Below are positions 34,901 through 45,899 of a stretch of DNA of 64,000 nt, piece by piece. The translations under genes and the position numbers were made by a program. The stretch's first letter is position 1. The number at the start of each line of letters is the position of its first letter. The notes beneath the pieces were generated by a model that saw nothing but the letters and a program-made list of their open reading frames with translations, had not been told where the DNA came from and did not search any database. This stretch comes from Rhododendron vialii. Lineage: Eukaryota; Streptophyta; Magnoliopsida; Ericales; Ericaceae. The stretch spans positions 5,748,501 through 5,812,500 of the forward strand of contig NC_080564.1 of assembly GCF_030253575.1 (NCBI RefSeq), written 5' to 3'.

Positions 34901-35841
34901 TATCGTAAAATTTCAGTTCATGAACATTGACAAAAGTACTGATCCTTGGACACATCCGCACCCTGTATGCTGGGTTTGTGAAGCCTGATTTGGTCTAACT
35001 TGCATTTTATTGACTATTCGGGGTTCAACCTAGACAAGAGTATCACGGTGAGGATGTAATTACACCGGTAATTGATTATGTAAACCCTAGTTTATAAATA
35101 CTTGCTACACGCAGTCGATGTAACTTGTACTCCATTCTTCATTTGATACGTATTGGAAATTAGTGCGAGTCAGGGATGTACTCAACTACACAGTTGGGAA
35201 ACCAAGTAAAAATAATTGTCTTTCTTACTCAGTTTGTTTGTATGGATCTCTCTTCGCACATTGCATGTTTGTTGATTTGGCCGATATCTCAACACCATAC
35301 TCCTAAGTCCTACTCCTACCTGAATCCATGTAACAACTAACAGCCCAAAACCAAAAGCCAACATAAGAAACTTTCTTGGAATAAGATAAATTACCCTCTT
35401 TTTTTGTCTTTGGGGATGCCCTGGCCAAAAAAAACAATACTAGGCAACACAAATTATAATCACATCACCAATGGCCACTCAGTATGATAAATTGGCATTA
35501 ACAAGCTCTTCTCAAACCATATAAACGCGTTCCGTTTCATCAACGGAGGCATTTAAAACACGATAAAACAAGAACAATCGATACAACAACATGGATACCA
35601 TATCCACAAAAATGACTTCAATCAAAACACATCTCTACACACGTACACACAATAGAAACGTCAGTCTATATATGCACATGCGTATGTGTAATTTTACTTT
35701 GTAAAAACCACCGGGGGTAATCACGGCAGCTGAATCCGAACCAGCTAACGACGACGAAGACGTATCGGCCGCGGGGACTGACCACATGTGCCGGCGGCTT
35801 ATCCCGAGCTGCTGCTGCTCACCTTCCCGCCGCCGACGCAT
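28940..35841 (-). CDS. SUO: SUO-family BAH + TFIIS-N domain GW protein, 3 coding exons
   Basis: Coding exons are 35698-35841, 33262-33633 and 28940-33163, joined in phase with GT/AG introns of 2064 and 98 bp, giving 1579 residues. The N-terminal RRHMWSVP is typical of the family. A BAH domain (about 53-170) contains VGDCALFKPPKDSQPFIGVI, VNWLYRPADIKLGK and EVFYSFHRDEIPAASLLHPC. A basic stretch, KGKKRDRG...DPVKRERVSR (about 231-252), may be a nuclear signal. A TFIIS N-terminal/LW domain (about 265-420) follows, then a long Ser/Gly-rich disordered region. Two GW pairs occur, LGWF (about residue 324, inside the TFIIS-N domain) and ELGWKG (near 30076). The C-terminal third has five DLN motifs, two fitting DLNxxP. 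Arabidopsis SUO is reported to act in miRNA translational repression through its GW sites; function here is inferred. It is close to the usual length. Confidence 0.93.
33634..35697 (-). other. Intron 1 of the SUO-family gene
   Basis: This 2.06 kb intron lies between the N-terminal exon and the BAH exon (donor AAA-GTAAAA, acceptor TTTGTAG-GATGG). Around 34635-34676 an imperfect repeat of TTAAGACACC-GG is present. At about 34970-35165 there is a short LTR-like block with TTTATAAATACTTGC; no partner repeat was found. No other gene is supported within it. Confidence 0.75.
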
Positions 35842-36890
35842 AATCTCCCCCTCCGTCCATCTCCGCCGCCGCCGGTACCGCTGTATCCTCCTTCACCCCT
35901 ATCGACAAACATCAATAGGAAAACCCTAGAGCGGCGATTGATTGAAATTCGAGGTGTTTGGAAACCCCAGATCGTAGCGGGGTTCACGGGGTAACGGAAA
36001 CCCTAGGAGATAGGGGTCGGGCGGTGGTCGGGATTGACGGGATTGGGTGGTTAGGGCTGAGGTGGCGATTCGAGTGACGGGATTTTCTCGACGGGGAATT
36101 CGGGTGATCTTTTTTGGATCACAGAGAGAGAGAGATAGAGAGAGGATTGGGTTAGCGAAATTGAGAGATTTTTGGGGGCCGGGTTTCGAGCGAACGGAGA
36201 CGTCGCGAGGAGAGAGAGAGAGAGAGAGGGTGCGATGATGGTACGCGAAAAGGGTGGACGGAATGGAGGAGTCCAGTCGGATCAAAAAAAAAAAATGTTT
36301 GGAGGAGTCCAGTGAAAGAGTCTAGGCGAGGAAGTGAACGGTGATTGATGCGTGGGGGGGGAAGGGGAACGACGCCGTACTGATCATAAATGTTTCTTTC
36401 CATTACTTGGATTTGTTGATTTTCCAGATCTACTTTGAGATTAGGAGAATCCATTTGGAGTTTGTTGTTATGTTGGATACAATAAATATTTTCGGATACT
36501 ACATTTAAATAAAGGAATGCTTTTCCCTTAAATGTCAATCCCGCTGTCTACTAGCGCGGCTATTAGTGTGCGTTCTTATAAACTTATAATTTGAAACTTA
36601 TTTTAGTATTTTTTGTTATGCAAAATGTTTCAATCTGAAACCCAGAATACGATGTCTATTACATTTATAGAAACAAAATTACAACAGAATGAAAAAAATA
36701 AATACAGAAACTGCAAACTGAATATGTAATACAGTTGTGAACCGAAACCCGTGTTTCATACGATGTCTTTGAAACAGATTCACCGCCTACCGGAGGGTGT
36801 TAAGGTTACTCGGCCTCTGTCTCCCAAGATTGATCCGGCTCGGACCACGAACGTCGGAACACCACCGATGAACGTCTTGGCAAACTAAGA
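35842..36890. promoter_or_regulatory. 5' leader and upstream region of the SUO-family gene
   Basis: Just upstream of the minus-strand start codon the DNA is GC-rich with AAACCCTA-type words (near 35922 and 35999 on the plus strand). Short GA tracts at 36122-36143 and 36211-36229 would be CT tracts in the transcript, as in many plant 5' leaders. The start codon was chosen because the frame reaches RRHMWSVP. Met19 in HMW is a possible alternative start. No TATA box is assigned. Beyond 36300 nothing distinct is seen. Confidence 0.5.
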
Positions 36891-37732
36891 GCTTGTTGAT
36901 AACTTAAATTCATCACTTAAAACTGAATCAATTAAGTAATAAGTGATTCAGTAAGTTTAATAACGACATTATACATTACTTAACAAATTAAGTGCTACTT
37001 AAAATGTAGGCTAAAAGTTTGAAAAAAATTAAGTAGCTTTGAGCTACTTAATTCTGGCTGAATGCTTGTGGACTTGCATTTTAGCACTATACCACCACCA
37101 TAAACCACTCCCACCACCACCACCACTCCTACAACCACTCCATCACCACCACCACGTCGTCCCCATCACCACCACTCCACCACCACCATCACTCCCACCA
37201 CCATCACCACTACACCACCACTCCTCCACCACCACCACCACTCCCCTATCACTCCATCACCACCACTACTATTACCACACTGCCACCACCACTACCACAC
37301 TATCGCCGCCGCCACCACCATAATGCTACCATTGCAACTATCACTCCACCGACACCACTCATTGTCACCATTACACCATCACTCCACCGCCACCACCACC
37401 ATTACACCACCACCGGCCACCACTCACTGCCATCGTTACATCACCATCACTCTACCACCACTATCGCCAACACTCCAACACCGTCGTCGCCGCCGCCACC
37501 ACTCCATCACCACCAACACACCACCACCACCACAATCACCATTCCACCATTATTATAAGTACATTGTGACCATTAGTAAATTAAGAGAGAATCAGAACTA
37601 AAATTAATTTATCATTTTTTAATTCAGTACATAATATGTTTACCAAATGGCTTTTCAGCTTAAAAAATTCAGCATTCAGTACTTAATTTTTCAGCATTCA
37701 GTTTCAGTTTTCAGTTTTATCAAACAGGTCCT
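36891..37732. mobile_element. hAT-like non-autonomous element carrying a CCA expansion
   Basis: The left end reads GCTTGTTGATAACTTAAA and the reverse of the right end reads AGGACCTGTTTGATAAAACT. The flanks are AACTAAGA (36883-36890) and AACTCAGA (37733-37740), an 8-bp duplication with one change, as in hAT elements. Both end regions share AAGTACTGAAT/TAAGTAATAAGTGATTCAG-like words. The centre is a CCA repeat tract. No transposase is encoded. Confidence 0.7.
37078..37555. repeat. (CCA)n/(CAC)n-rich imperfect trinucleotide tract
   Basis: About 470 bp is dominated by CCACCA and CACCAC words with interruptions such as ACTCCACCACCACC. The long frames in it (HHHH or PPPP strings) are by-products of the repeat and are not called as genes. 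Confidence 0.9.
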
Positions 37733-38660
37733 AACTCAGAGTCTGTCTGTCTCTCACACAAATAATGAACTTAGGAATTTCCGATGAATTTCTCAAACTG
37801 TGTGCAGAACTTGTAAACGGGACGCGCCTTACATAGGCTGAAAGAGACCCTTATGTTGCTGCCATGGATCGAAAATACGAGCCTTGAATGCCTGAAATGA
37901 ATTGGGGAAAACCCCCCAGGCCACAATGAAAAGGGGAAAACCCCCCTCATGAATATGGGTAGTAAAGGACATGCCAATCCATTCAAATTTTTCAACATTT
38001 TTTATTTTTCGTAACTTTTTTCGTAATTTTTGAGATTAATTATTTGTCTCAACGAGAGGAGTCTAGAAAGTATAAAATCATGACCGAAAACAAAAGAAAA
38101 GTTCACTAAAAATGAAAAAAGTATCAAATATCTGTATTATTTGTTTAAAATGTCGTCTTATTCGAATTTTTTTAACATCGGCCCATATTTTTATACGCTT
38201 CCGATTCGTCTTGTCGAAACGAATGATTAATCTCAAAAATTACGACGAAAAGCTAAACAAAAAGTTACGAAAAATAAAAATACCGAAAAAAAGTTTCCAA
38301 ATTATAAGTTTACAATAAGAACACTCCCTTAGTAATCGGGACAAAATTTCATATGAATTTATTTCAAGAAAATAGCACCTAAAAAATTTTGACCTTGTAG
38401 TTGTAGGGTTGTAGACTTTGGAAAGAACAAACCTCGAAATGAAAATTTTCTAGTACTATTATTTTTATGTATAAAAGCTTTTTATTAATACTATTAGTTT
38501 ATTTCTGCGCATGAGATTATTTCTCGATTTGTTTTGTTGTAACTATTTGAATGTAATCTTTCTACGGCCCAAAATTAAAAAAAAAAAAATTCTATTAAAT
38601 GCTAATATGCTATCATCTGCTAGAAAGAAAAAAAAAGAAAAAAAAATAATTTTTAGGCCT
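37733..38660. other. Interval with one inverted-repeat element, no gene
   Basis: Apart from the element at 38001-38277 this is AT-rich DNA. The stretch 37740-37980 contains a small direct repeat of GGGGAAAACCCCCC. No coding region is supported. Confidence 0.4.
38001..38277. mobile_element. Inverted-repeat MITE family, copy 1
   Basis: The left end TTTATTTTTCGTAACTTTTT and following AATTTTTGAGATTAATTATT are matched in reverse at 38228-38277 with a short indel. The inner block (GTCTCAACGAGAGGAGTCTA, and AACGAATGATTAATCTC at the other side) recurs at about 61678-61936 and more weakly at 15627-15835. It has no coding capacity. Confidence 0.7.
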
Positions 38661-40363
38661 AGCAAATTCACTTTAACCAATTTATCATTAGTGAAAAATC
38701 ATTAAAAGATACTTGATTTAATTTAAGCCATACCCATCCTAATATGCAATAGTTAAAAATGCTGACTCTTTCGAATTTTTTTGTAGTTTTAACTATCGAG
38801 GCTATAATATTTGATGATGAACTTTCTATAATCCATCCAGAAAACATAATCAAATTGAGAAATCATGTAAATATATGCAAATTCTTCACCTCGATGTTAT
38901 TCTAATATTGTGCATTATAATTCCCTTTACAAACCAACAAGGTAACAATCCGCTCACAATCTAATTAAGTGATTTTCATGATACGAGCTCTAATACACTT
39001 TTTGGCTTCCAAACTCGTGCACGGAAAGAGCATTGCATCCGAAGACGAAGAAACAAAGTGTAACGTCTTTGACAAATCTGATGCTGCATTACGCACACTC
39101 AACAATCATAAGATGAGCAAATCTTGGCTGTAATGAATTACACCTGGCCATAAAAGTATTGAAAGCGTGATTACTATTCACAATTCTCTTGTGTTTTACA
39201 TGTATTTTGGCCGTGAAGAATTACACCTGGCCACATATAATCACTCTTGGCCGTAAGGAATTACACCTAGCCGCAAAGTATTGAAAGCGTGATTACTAAT
39301 CACAATTCTCTTGTGTTTTACATGACTCTTGGCCACGAAGAATTACACTTGGCCGCAATGAATTACAGCTGGCCACAAAATATTGGAAGCATGATTAGTA
39401 TTCACGATTCTCTTGTGTTTTTACATGCCTCTTGCCCGCGAAGAATTACATCTGGCCTCATAAATTTACTCTTGGCCGCCACGAATTACACTTGGCCGCA
39501 ACGAATTACACGTGGCCGTATATAATGACACGTGGCCGCCACGAATGACACGTGGCCGTATATAATTATTCTTGGCCGCAACGAATTACCTGACCGCATA
39601 TATTTACTCTTGGCCGCAACGTATTAAAAAGCGTGATTACTATTGATCACGATTCTCTTTTGTTTTACATGCCTCTTGGTCGCGAATAATTACACCTGAC
39701 CACATGCCCTTATTATGGAGGAAGACCAGACGGAGAAGATGGAGCCATGCATCCAAGATATTGAAGAAGGACTTTGAGTGTTTGTTTAGACGGTTAATCA
39801 AAACAAGATTTCTCCTCCTCAACATTCTCAACCATTAGCTAGCAAAAAAAGATATTAACTTGTAGTTCAATATTTTGGCATTTGAAAATGTTGCCAACGA
39901 TTTTTGATAAGCTGTTCATACTTTGTACGTGAGACATAAAATTTTTATTTGGTCCTTGTGTACTATAAACCAATATACTTGAGACAGTTCTGTGCAAAAC
40001 TTTAGTTCTCTCCTTCGACATTCTACATATTCCATAGCAAATTCACTTTAACAAAACTGGAAAAGCTGGAAAAATTAAGATAAGTACCGCTGCCCACCAA
40101 TTTATCATTAGTGAAGAATTATTAAAAGAGATACTTGATTTAATTTAAGCCATACCCATCCTAATATGCAATAGTTAAAAATGCCGACTGCAATCCATCT
40201 AGAAAACATAATCAAATAGAGAAATCATGTAAATATATGCAGATTTTTTACCTTGATGTTATTCTAATATCATGCGTTATAATTCCCTTTACAAACCAAC
40301 AAGGCAACAATCCGCTCACAATTTAATTAAGCGATTTTCATGATACGAGCTTCTATACACTTT
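38661..40363. repeat. Pair of about 330-bp direct repeats bracketing a minisatellite block
   Basis: 38661-39003 and 40036-40363 are direct copies. Both contain AGCAAATTCACTTTAAC, GATACTTGATTTAATTTAAG, CCTAATATGCAATAGTTAAA, AATTCCCTTTACAAACCAAC and TTTCATGATACGAGCT. The left copy has about 75 bp more near 38770-38835 and the right copy a short insertion near 40053-40098. They enclose about 1.03 kb containing the GAATTACACCTGGCCGC minisatellite. There is no TG...CA end, primer site or coding region, so an LTR element is not demonstrated. An unequal tandem duplication is equally possible. Confidence 0.75.
39124..39705. repeat. GAATTACACCTGGCCGC minisatellite with higher-order structure, locus 2
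   Basis: Roughly 20-bp units with consensus GAATTACACCTGGCCGCAA are interspersed with a longer unit, TATTGAAAGCGTGATTACTA followed by TTCACAATTCTCTTGTGTTT. The longer unit appears about four times (near 39157, 39279, 39382, 39625). The short unit is the same as at 7961-8150. Confidence 0.85.
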
Positions 40364-42994
40364 TTGTTTCCATTGATCACCTAATTCTTGTTCTCTTTTT
40401 GTTTGCCTTTTCTGAAATTTTGTTTTAAATTCTGTCAATTTTATTTATACTTTTCTGACTCTTCTCGTCTAGAACAATGATTGATCCACCAAAAATTGTG
40501 AGAAGAGTACAAAGGAAAAAGAAAAATCCACAAATTACCAAGTAATTTATTTAGTCCAAATGTCTCTCAATGTAAATCATCTTTCAAAGTCTAGTTGATA
40601 CCTTTTCAAAAAAAAGTCTAGTTGATGGAATAGGAGTGCCCCATTGCCTCCTTGCTTGACAACAGCCATTATTGCTCTGGAAATAGGTTGCCCATTTGCT
40701 AATCTCTCGCTACTGTAAAATGAGAAAACTTCGATCATCGTACCCTAGTGATCAATCCAATGGCATAACCTGCAAAAATGGCTTATGATAGTGGCATCAC
40801 CACAATATGATTGATTTAATGGATAAATAGTTAGAATTTCCTTGCTCAAATTAAAGCTTACGCGCGTTCAAAGTTTTTGTAACTCTTTGGTTTGCTAAAT
40901 CTATTTTTTAAAGCATGCGATGAGATCTACGCTTCAATCATGACATGACGAGGATGATGAAATATAATGCAAAAAATAGTATAATGGTGAGAGCAATGCT
41001 TCGTAACGTGTGAAATAATCTACATGAGCAATGCTAGGATGCATGGATCATCACCCTTTAGTTTTTTTAGAACATTAAACCACACCTATAAGACATTCTA
41101 GCCGTGATAGCAAGTTCATGAGCGTTGTTCACCATTACACGATTCAGAGACACAAAGATAATAGTAAACATAGAAAGCAAATCCAAAAATAAAGAACATG
41201 CGATGGCCGGCTATTCCCTTTAGATGACTTGGGATGCCCAATTTCATCGGTGACAATCAATCCGTACGTAGGAGCATACTAACACACATAGCTAGTCAGC
41301 CTCACATGGTTTGCCCTATCAATAATGTAGACTTTCTTCCTAGCTAGTTTTACCGAACAAGAACGTCGTGAACTTCATCCGACTAATTAGGCTTCGGAGA
41401 GTGAAGCTTTCTGAAATCTATACTACGTATGACGCAAAAAGGGTCTATTATTGAGAAGAGCTCTTAAAGCTTCACGTGCTTTACAATAATTGGCTATACA
41501 ATGTAATTAATGTGGAAATTAAAAAACTCTCAATTAAAAATTGACGGAAGGGGGAATCCTAACATTGTAAGCAAAAGCAGGGGAGGTCTCTGGCATTTCA
41601 GAAACCTCAGGGGAGGTTTTTGCATTTGTCAAAAACCTCAGGGGAGGTGGCAGTATATTAACAGAAGGGGGAATCCTAACATTGTTAGCAAAAGTAGGGG
41701 AGGTCTCTGGCATTTCAGAAACCTCAGGGGAGGTCAGTGAAATTTGCCAAAAAAAAACAGCTTCGTACCTTAGGCGAATTTGTGATATTTTACGTGCCTT
41801 TAAAAAAAAAAAAAGAAAAGGTAAAGAAGCCAAACGGAACCCAATTGAATAACCCAGTCAACTTTTCTGCATCCTTTCACACATATAATGAACCGAGAGA
41901 AACTTATTTCACAGCTTAGACGTGAACAAGTTATTTACAGCAACAATCAATTGCGACTGTTCAAAAATATTTTGGGCTAACCGAATTTTAATAAAAAACT
42001 TATTGGAAAAAGTTTAACTCTTTTTCAGATAAATTTCATTTACTTCCGAATCATTCAAATTAGCTTCGTAAATAACTATTCACGCCTCCGCCGTTGAAAA
42101 GATTTTCTCAACACCAATAGGTCTAGGATGTTGATGGGATATAAAAAGAGTGATTGACTGATTGTTATTGATTTATATAGGAGTACTTGTTTTTATAATT
42201 ATTAGCCGAAGGTAAGTTGAAACTTGAAAGCAACCTTTGAAAAAAAGCATTAAAATGATTTGGTTGGGGAATTTTTGTCTTCTCGTTGGACTCATCAAAC
42301 AAAACTGGAAACATTAAAAGGGTTTGGCCAGGTAGGCATGATAAAGTAATTAAGGAGCTTGTTCTCTAAGTAGTTGCAAGTTCGATTCGCACGAAGGTCT
42401 ATCAGAGGTTTGTTCGGTTGTTAACTTTAGGGTTTTGGAATTAATCAAAATACACGCAAGCTGACCCAGTTTGCCGGATATCCGGTTGTAAAAAAAAACA
42501 GAATGGAAGTAACGGAAAAGGGTTGTTGTCTGGACTAAAATGAAAATTGTGCACGAGGACACCTGTTGTGAATGCGACCCATCTGAATCAACCTTCTGAA
42601 AATTAACACTAATAAAAACATTTAAGAAAATAGATCAGCTTAGGCCTTAGAGTTGGAATAATTAATGCTACGATCAGTACCACTATATAGCATGTATGTC
42701 TCACATGAAATTAAACGTACGTGTCGTGGGTTTTGCATGAAGGCATCGCGTCACGTCGTTTGCGGTATCCCGCCTGTACCGGTCAAGAACAAAGACGAGC
42801 AAGGTTATTTGCCTTGAGCCATCAAAAATTGATAAAAAGAGGGACCCCAAAGAGTGATTAGTATTCACTAAATATACGTTTATGAATGAAATTAATTTAG
42901 AATGAGCCCTTCAAATGAGAAGAAATTGATGATACAAGCATAGTTATTGCTTTTGTCTCAAAATATGCAAGAAAAATGATCTTTAAGTAGTTCT
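40364..42994. other. Gene-free interval
   Basis: No coding region is recognised. Apart from the short repeat pair at 41546-41750 this is AT-rich DNA with A/T runs and no clear structure on either strand. Confidence 0.4.
41546..41750. repeat. Tandem pair of about 110-bp units with internal AGGGGAGGT repeats
   Basis: GAAGGGGGAATCCTAACATT begins at 41546 and again near 41655. Each is followed by GGGGAGGTCTCTGGCATTTC and AGAAACCTCAGGGGAGGT. The word CCTCAGGGGAGGT occurs three times. The two similar overlapping frames reflect the duplication and are not called as genes. Confidence 0.8.
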
Positions 42995-43184
42995 GAGACA
43001 ACCACTGCTTAGTGCAGTTGGTCAGTCATTGTCTTCCCTTTGTGGAAGGTCTTGGGTTCGAGCCCCACAGGAGGCAGGCCCTTTAGGGGGTCAGGGCTAT
43101 GAATAGCTTCTGGTCATCCCGTGCTAATTAACTCTAACATTCCTACTAACCCCCGCTGATGTATATCGTTGTGACCAAAAAAAA
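42995..43184 (+). mobile_element. tRNA-derived SINE with 10-bp target duplication
   Basis: The 190-bp element has a pol III A-box-like TTAGTGCAGTTGGTCAG (43009-43025) and a B box GGTTCGAGCC (43055-43064) in tRNA-like spacing. It continues into a non-tRNA body and ends in GTGACC plus a poly(A) run. A perfect 10-bp repeat AAGTAGTTCT flanks it (42985-42994 and 43185-43194). The intact promoter boxes and perfect duplication suggest a fairly young insertion. Confidence 0.92.
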
Positions 43185-43735
43185 AAGTAGTTCTTCTGAT
43201 TTTTGTATTGGAGCATATATACTTTTTGAGTAAAAATTTTGCCTCTGGAAGCCTGACTTATGTTTTTATTATTTTGCTTGAATTATACATAAACGGTTTT
43301 CATTTTCCCTTAAGTTTGTCTTGGGCCTCCAAAATGTTGGGCCAGCTTGGTGGTACCACCAAAATAGGAGTATAATTATAGTAATACAATGGAAAACCGT
43401 TCTGTGTACCGAAACAATTTTTTTTAATCCGTTCTTGCAATCAACAAGTTGAGGTAAACCGTATTTAAAAAATTGTTGGGAAGTCCACTATAGCATATTT
43501 GTAACCCACTAAATCCACTTCTAAATTTCATAACCCCTCTAGTCCACTAATTAGGTTTTGGTGAGGCCTTAAGTCCAATTCAATTAAAAAAAGAATTAGT
43601 TCAGGACCAAAATACCCTTACCTTTAAAAACTGTTAATCTGATATATCTCACTCCTATAAAATCTCTCATATTCCACTCCTATAAAATCTCTCATATTCA
43701 CGTTGTTTCCATATCCAAAAAGGAAACAGAGTCCA

Positions 43736-43738
<3 letters not shown>

Positions 43739-43788
<50 letters not shown>
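43739..43788. repeat. (GA)n microsatellite
   Basis: About 25 GA repeats inside the 2.4-kb TIR element. Confidence 0.95.
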
Positions 43789-43791
<3 letters not shown>

Positions 43792-44910
43792 ACCCTTTCC
43801 ATTCAAATCCCACATTTTTAGCCCATTATCCGTTCTACGTTTGAAATCCCAGCAATTACGTTGAAATAAAGCGACAGAAGATTCTCCTTTTCTGATACAT
43901 TGTATATAACGTAATTGTACATATATAACGTTATATACTCGTTTATCAGTTCTCATTTAACGTGCGATACTTATATTTTATGTTATATACTCATTTATCG
44001 GCTCGCATTTAACGTTATATGAGTTTTTGAAATCTTTTTTTATTATAATACAAGAACATATAACATTCCACGTTTACATCTGAACGTACATATATTAACA
44101 TAAAATGGTATATGTTCTATAATTTTTTTGGAGTTTTGCTGCACAAAAACTCCCATATAACATTATATTTTTACTTTATTGAATTGGTCCGCGCAGCGGC
44201 CTCAATGACTTGCTTCGAGTAACAATATATGTTCTTTTTTTGTTGGAAGGTACACAAGTCAGCAGCTTTCATATAATGTTATATGTTCTATTTTTTTGGA
44301 GTTTCATAGCATAGAAACTCACATATAACATTATATATTTTACTTTATTGAATTGGTCCGCGCAACGGCTTCATTAACTAACTTCTGATAACCGTATATA
44401 AATAATCTTATATATGTTTACAATGCAAAAACAAACAAAGAACTTTATATGTGTATTATTTTGCCACATAAATAAATACACACAAAAAAACGTAATAAGT
44501 GTGACAAAAAATAAACATATAGCCTTATAACATTATACATGAGATTCTGTCCTTTCTAACTCTAAAAAAAATGGAAAAAAAAAGAAGAGGAGATCTTGTA
44601 ACTTCTTTCCCTTTGTCGCCGTCGCTTTCTTCACGGTCGATTTTGCATCACATGTAACTTAATACTCTTCACCCCTTGAACAACTGCACAAATAATAAGT
44701 CAGTAAGGCCGCTGCACGGACCAATTCAATAAAGTAAAACATATAATGATCAGAGTTTGATATAATCATATCTACTCGCAATCAAAACCATAACTTATAT
44801 ATTATTAACTGTTCAATTGTGCTTTGCTAATGAGTTCCTATATATACCTTAAACTGGACTCAGTTACCAACATTGATATAATCATATATAACCCTATATA
44901 TTTGTTGAAC

Positions 44911-45270
44911 AGAACATCATATATAATGTCTCACGAGATAGTAGATCGTATATAACGTTATATAAATCAGAAACTATATATACATATATGCAAAAGCGAC
45001 AGAACATCATATATAATGTCTCACGAGACAGTATATTGTATATAACATTATATAAATCAGAAACTATATATACATATATGCAAAAGCAACAGAATATCAT
45101 ATAAAATGACTTACGAGACAGTAGATCATATATAATATTATATAAATCAGAAATTATATATACATATATGCAAAACCAACAGAACATCATATAAAATGTC
45201 TTACGAGACAGTAGATCATATATAATGTTATATAAATCAGAAACTATATATACATATATGCAAAAGCGAC
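44911..45270. repeat. Four tandem 90-bp units
   Basis: AGAA(C/T)ATCATAT-A-AATG begins at 44911, 45001, 45091 and 45181. Each unit continues through ACGAGA(C/T)AGTA, TATATAAATCAGAAACTATA and TACATATATGCAAAA. The period is exactly 90 bp, so the minus-strand frame stays open for 98 codons with a repeating pattern. This follows from the period and is not evidence of a gene. Confidence 0.92.
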
Positions 45271-45899
45271 GAAGGGCGACGATCGACGACGAAGGACGAC
45301 GGCGAGGAGGAGTGCGATGTCAGCGACGAAGGGCGATCGACGACGAAGGAAGTTTGGGATGTGGGTTGATCTCTGTTTTTCGTCCGTTGATCTCGTTGTT
45401 GGAGTGACGACGGCAATCGAGTGCTTGACGACGGCGACGGAGACGACGCCGGTATTTGAGTGCTTGAGAACGGCGACGACGATCGAGTGCTTCTCGCCGA
45501 TCGAGAACGACGAAGAAGGGCTGACGCTGAAGAAGCCCGACGATCGAGTGCTTCTCGTCTGGGTTTTGTTCTTCTGGAAAAGGTGCTTCTCGTCTGGGTT
45601 TTATTCTTCTGGTTTTGTTCTTCTGGAAAAGGTTCTTCTCGTCTGGGTTTTGTTCTTCTGAAAAAGGAAAAGGGGGGGGGGGGGGGTCGGGATGGGTTTT
45701 ATAATGGAGGAATCCGAAAAAAAAAAGGGGAATGGAGGAAAAAACGGGATAAAATATTTTTTGAAAGCAGGGGTATATTAGACTAACCAGGGTTATTATA
45801 TCTTTACTAATAGGTTAGTGGACTTAGGGGGTTATAGAATTTAGAAATGGACTTAGTGGGTTTGGAAAGTGGTATAGTGGACCTGTGAAAAATTCTCCC

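Larger units (their letters stand above)
43478..45899. mobile_element. 2.4-kb terminal-inverted-repeat element, non-autonomous
   Basis: The terminal 80-90 bp are inverted copies: GTCCACTATA, AACCCACTAARTCCAYTTCT, AAATTYYATAACCCC and AGTCCACTAA occur in order from both ends. The right end has 13 bp more near the tip (GAATTTTTCACAG). The interior has a GA microsatellite, direct and inverted copies of a TTGAATTGGTCCGCGC block (44178, 44348, and inverted near 44715), a 90-bp tandem array, a GC-rich block at about 45265-45560 and a smaller tandem array at 45548-45665. No transposase domain is seen and no target duplication is obvious. Confidence 0.78.

Noticed and set aside
34900-35200. Solo LTR in SUO intron 1
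   Set aside because: A TATA-like box and LTR-like wording are present, but no terminal TG/CA pair or target duplication could be identified.
37039-37601. His/Pro-rich frames of 92-94 codons
   Set aside because: They are by-products of the CCA repeat inside a transposon-like element, with no signal peptide or splice support.
43010-43070. tRNA gene
   Set aside because: A and B boxes are present but there is no cloverleaf acceptor stem; a poly(A) tail and target duplication show it is a SINE.
44894-45190. 98-codon minus-strand frame with repeated CIYVYIVSDLYN
   Set aside because: The repeat comes from a 90-bp tandem array inside a TIR element; period divisible by three explains the open frame.
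44911-45270. CRISPR-like regular spacing
   Set aside because: The units are contiguous tandem repeats without unique spacers, in plant nuclear DNA.
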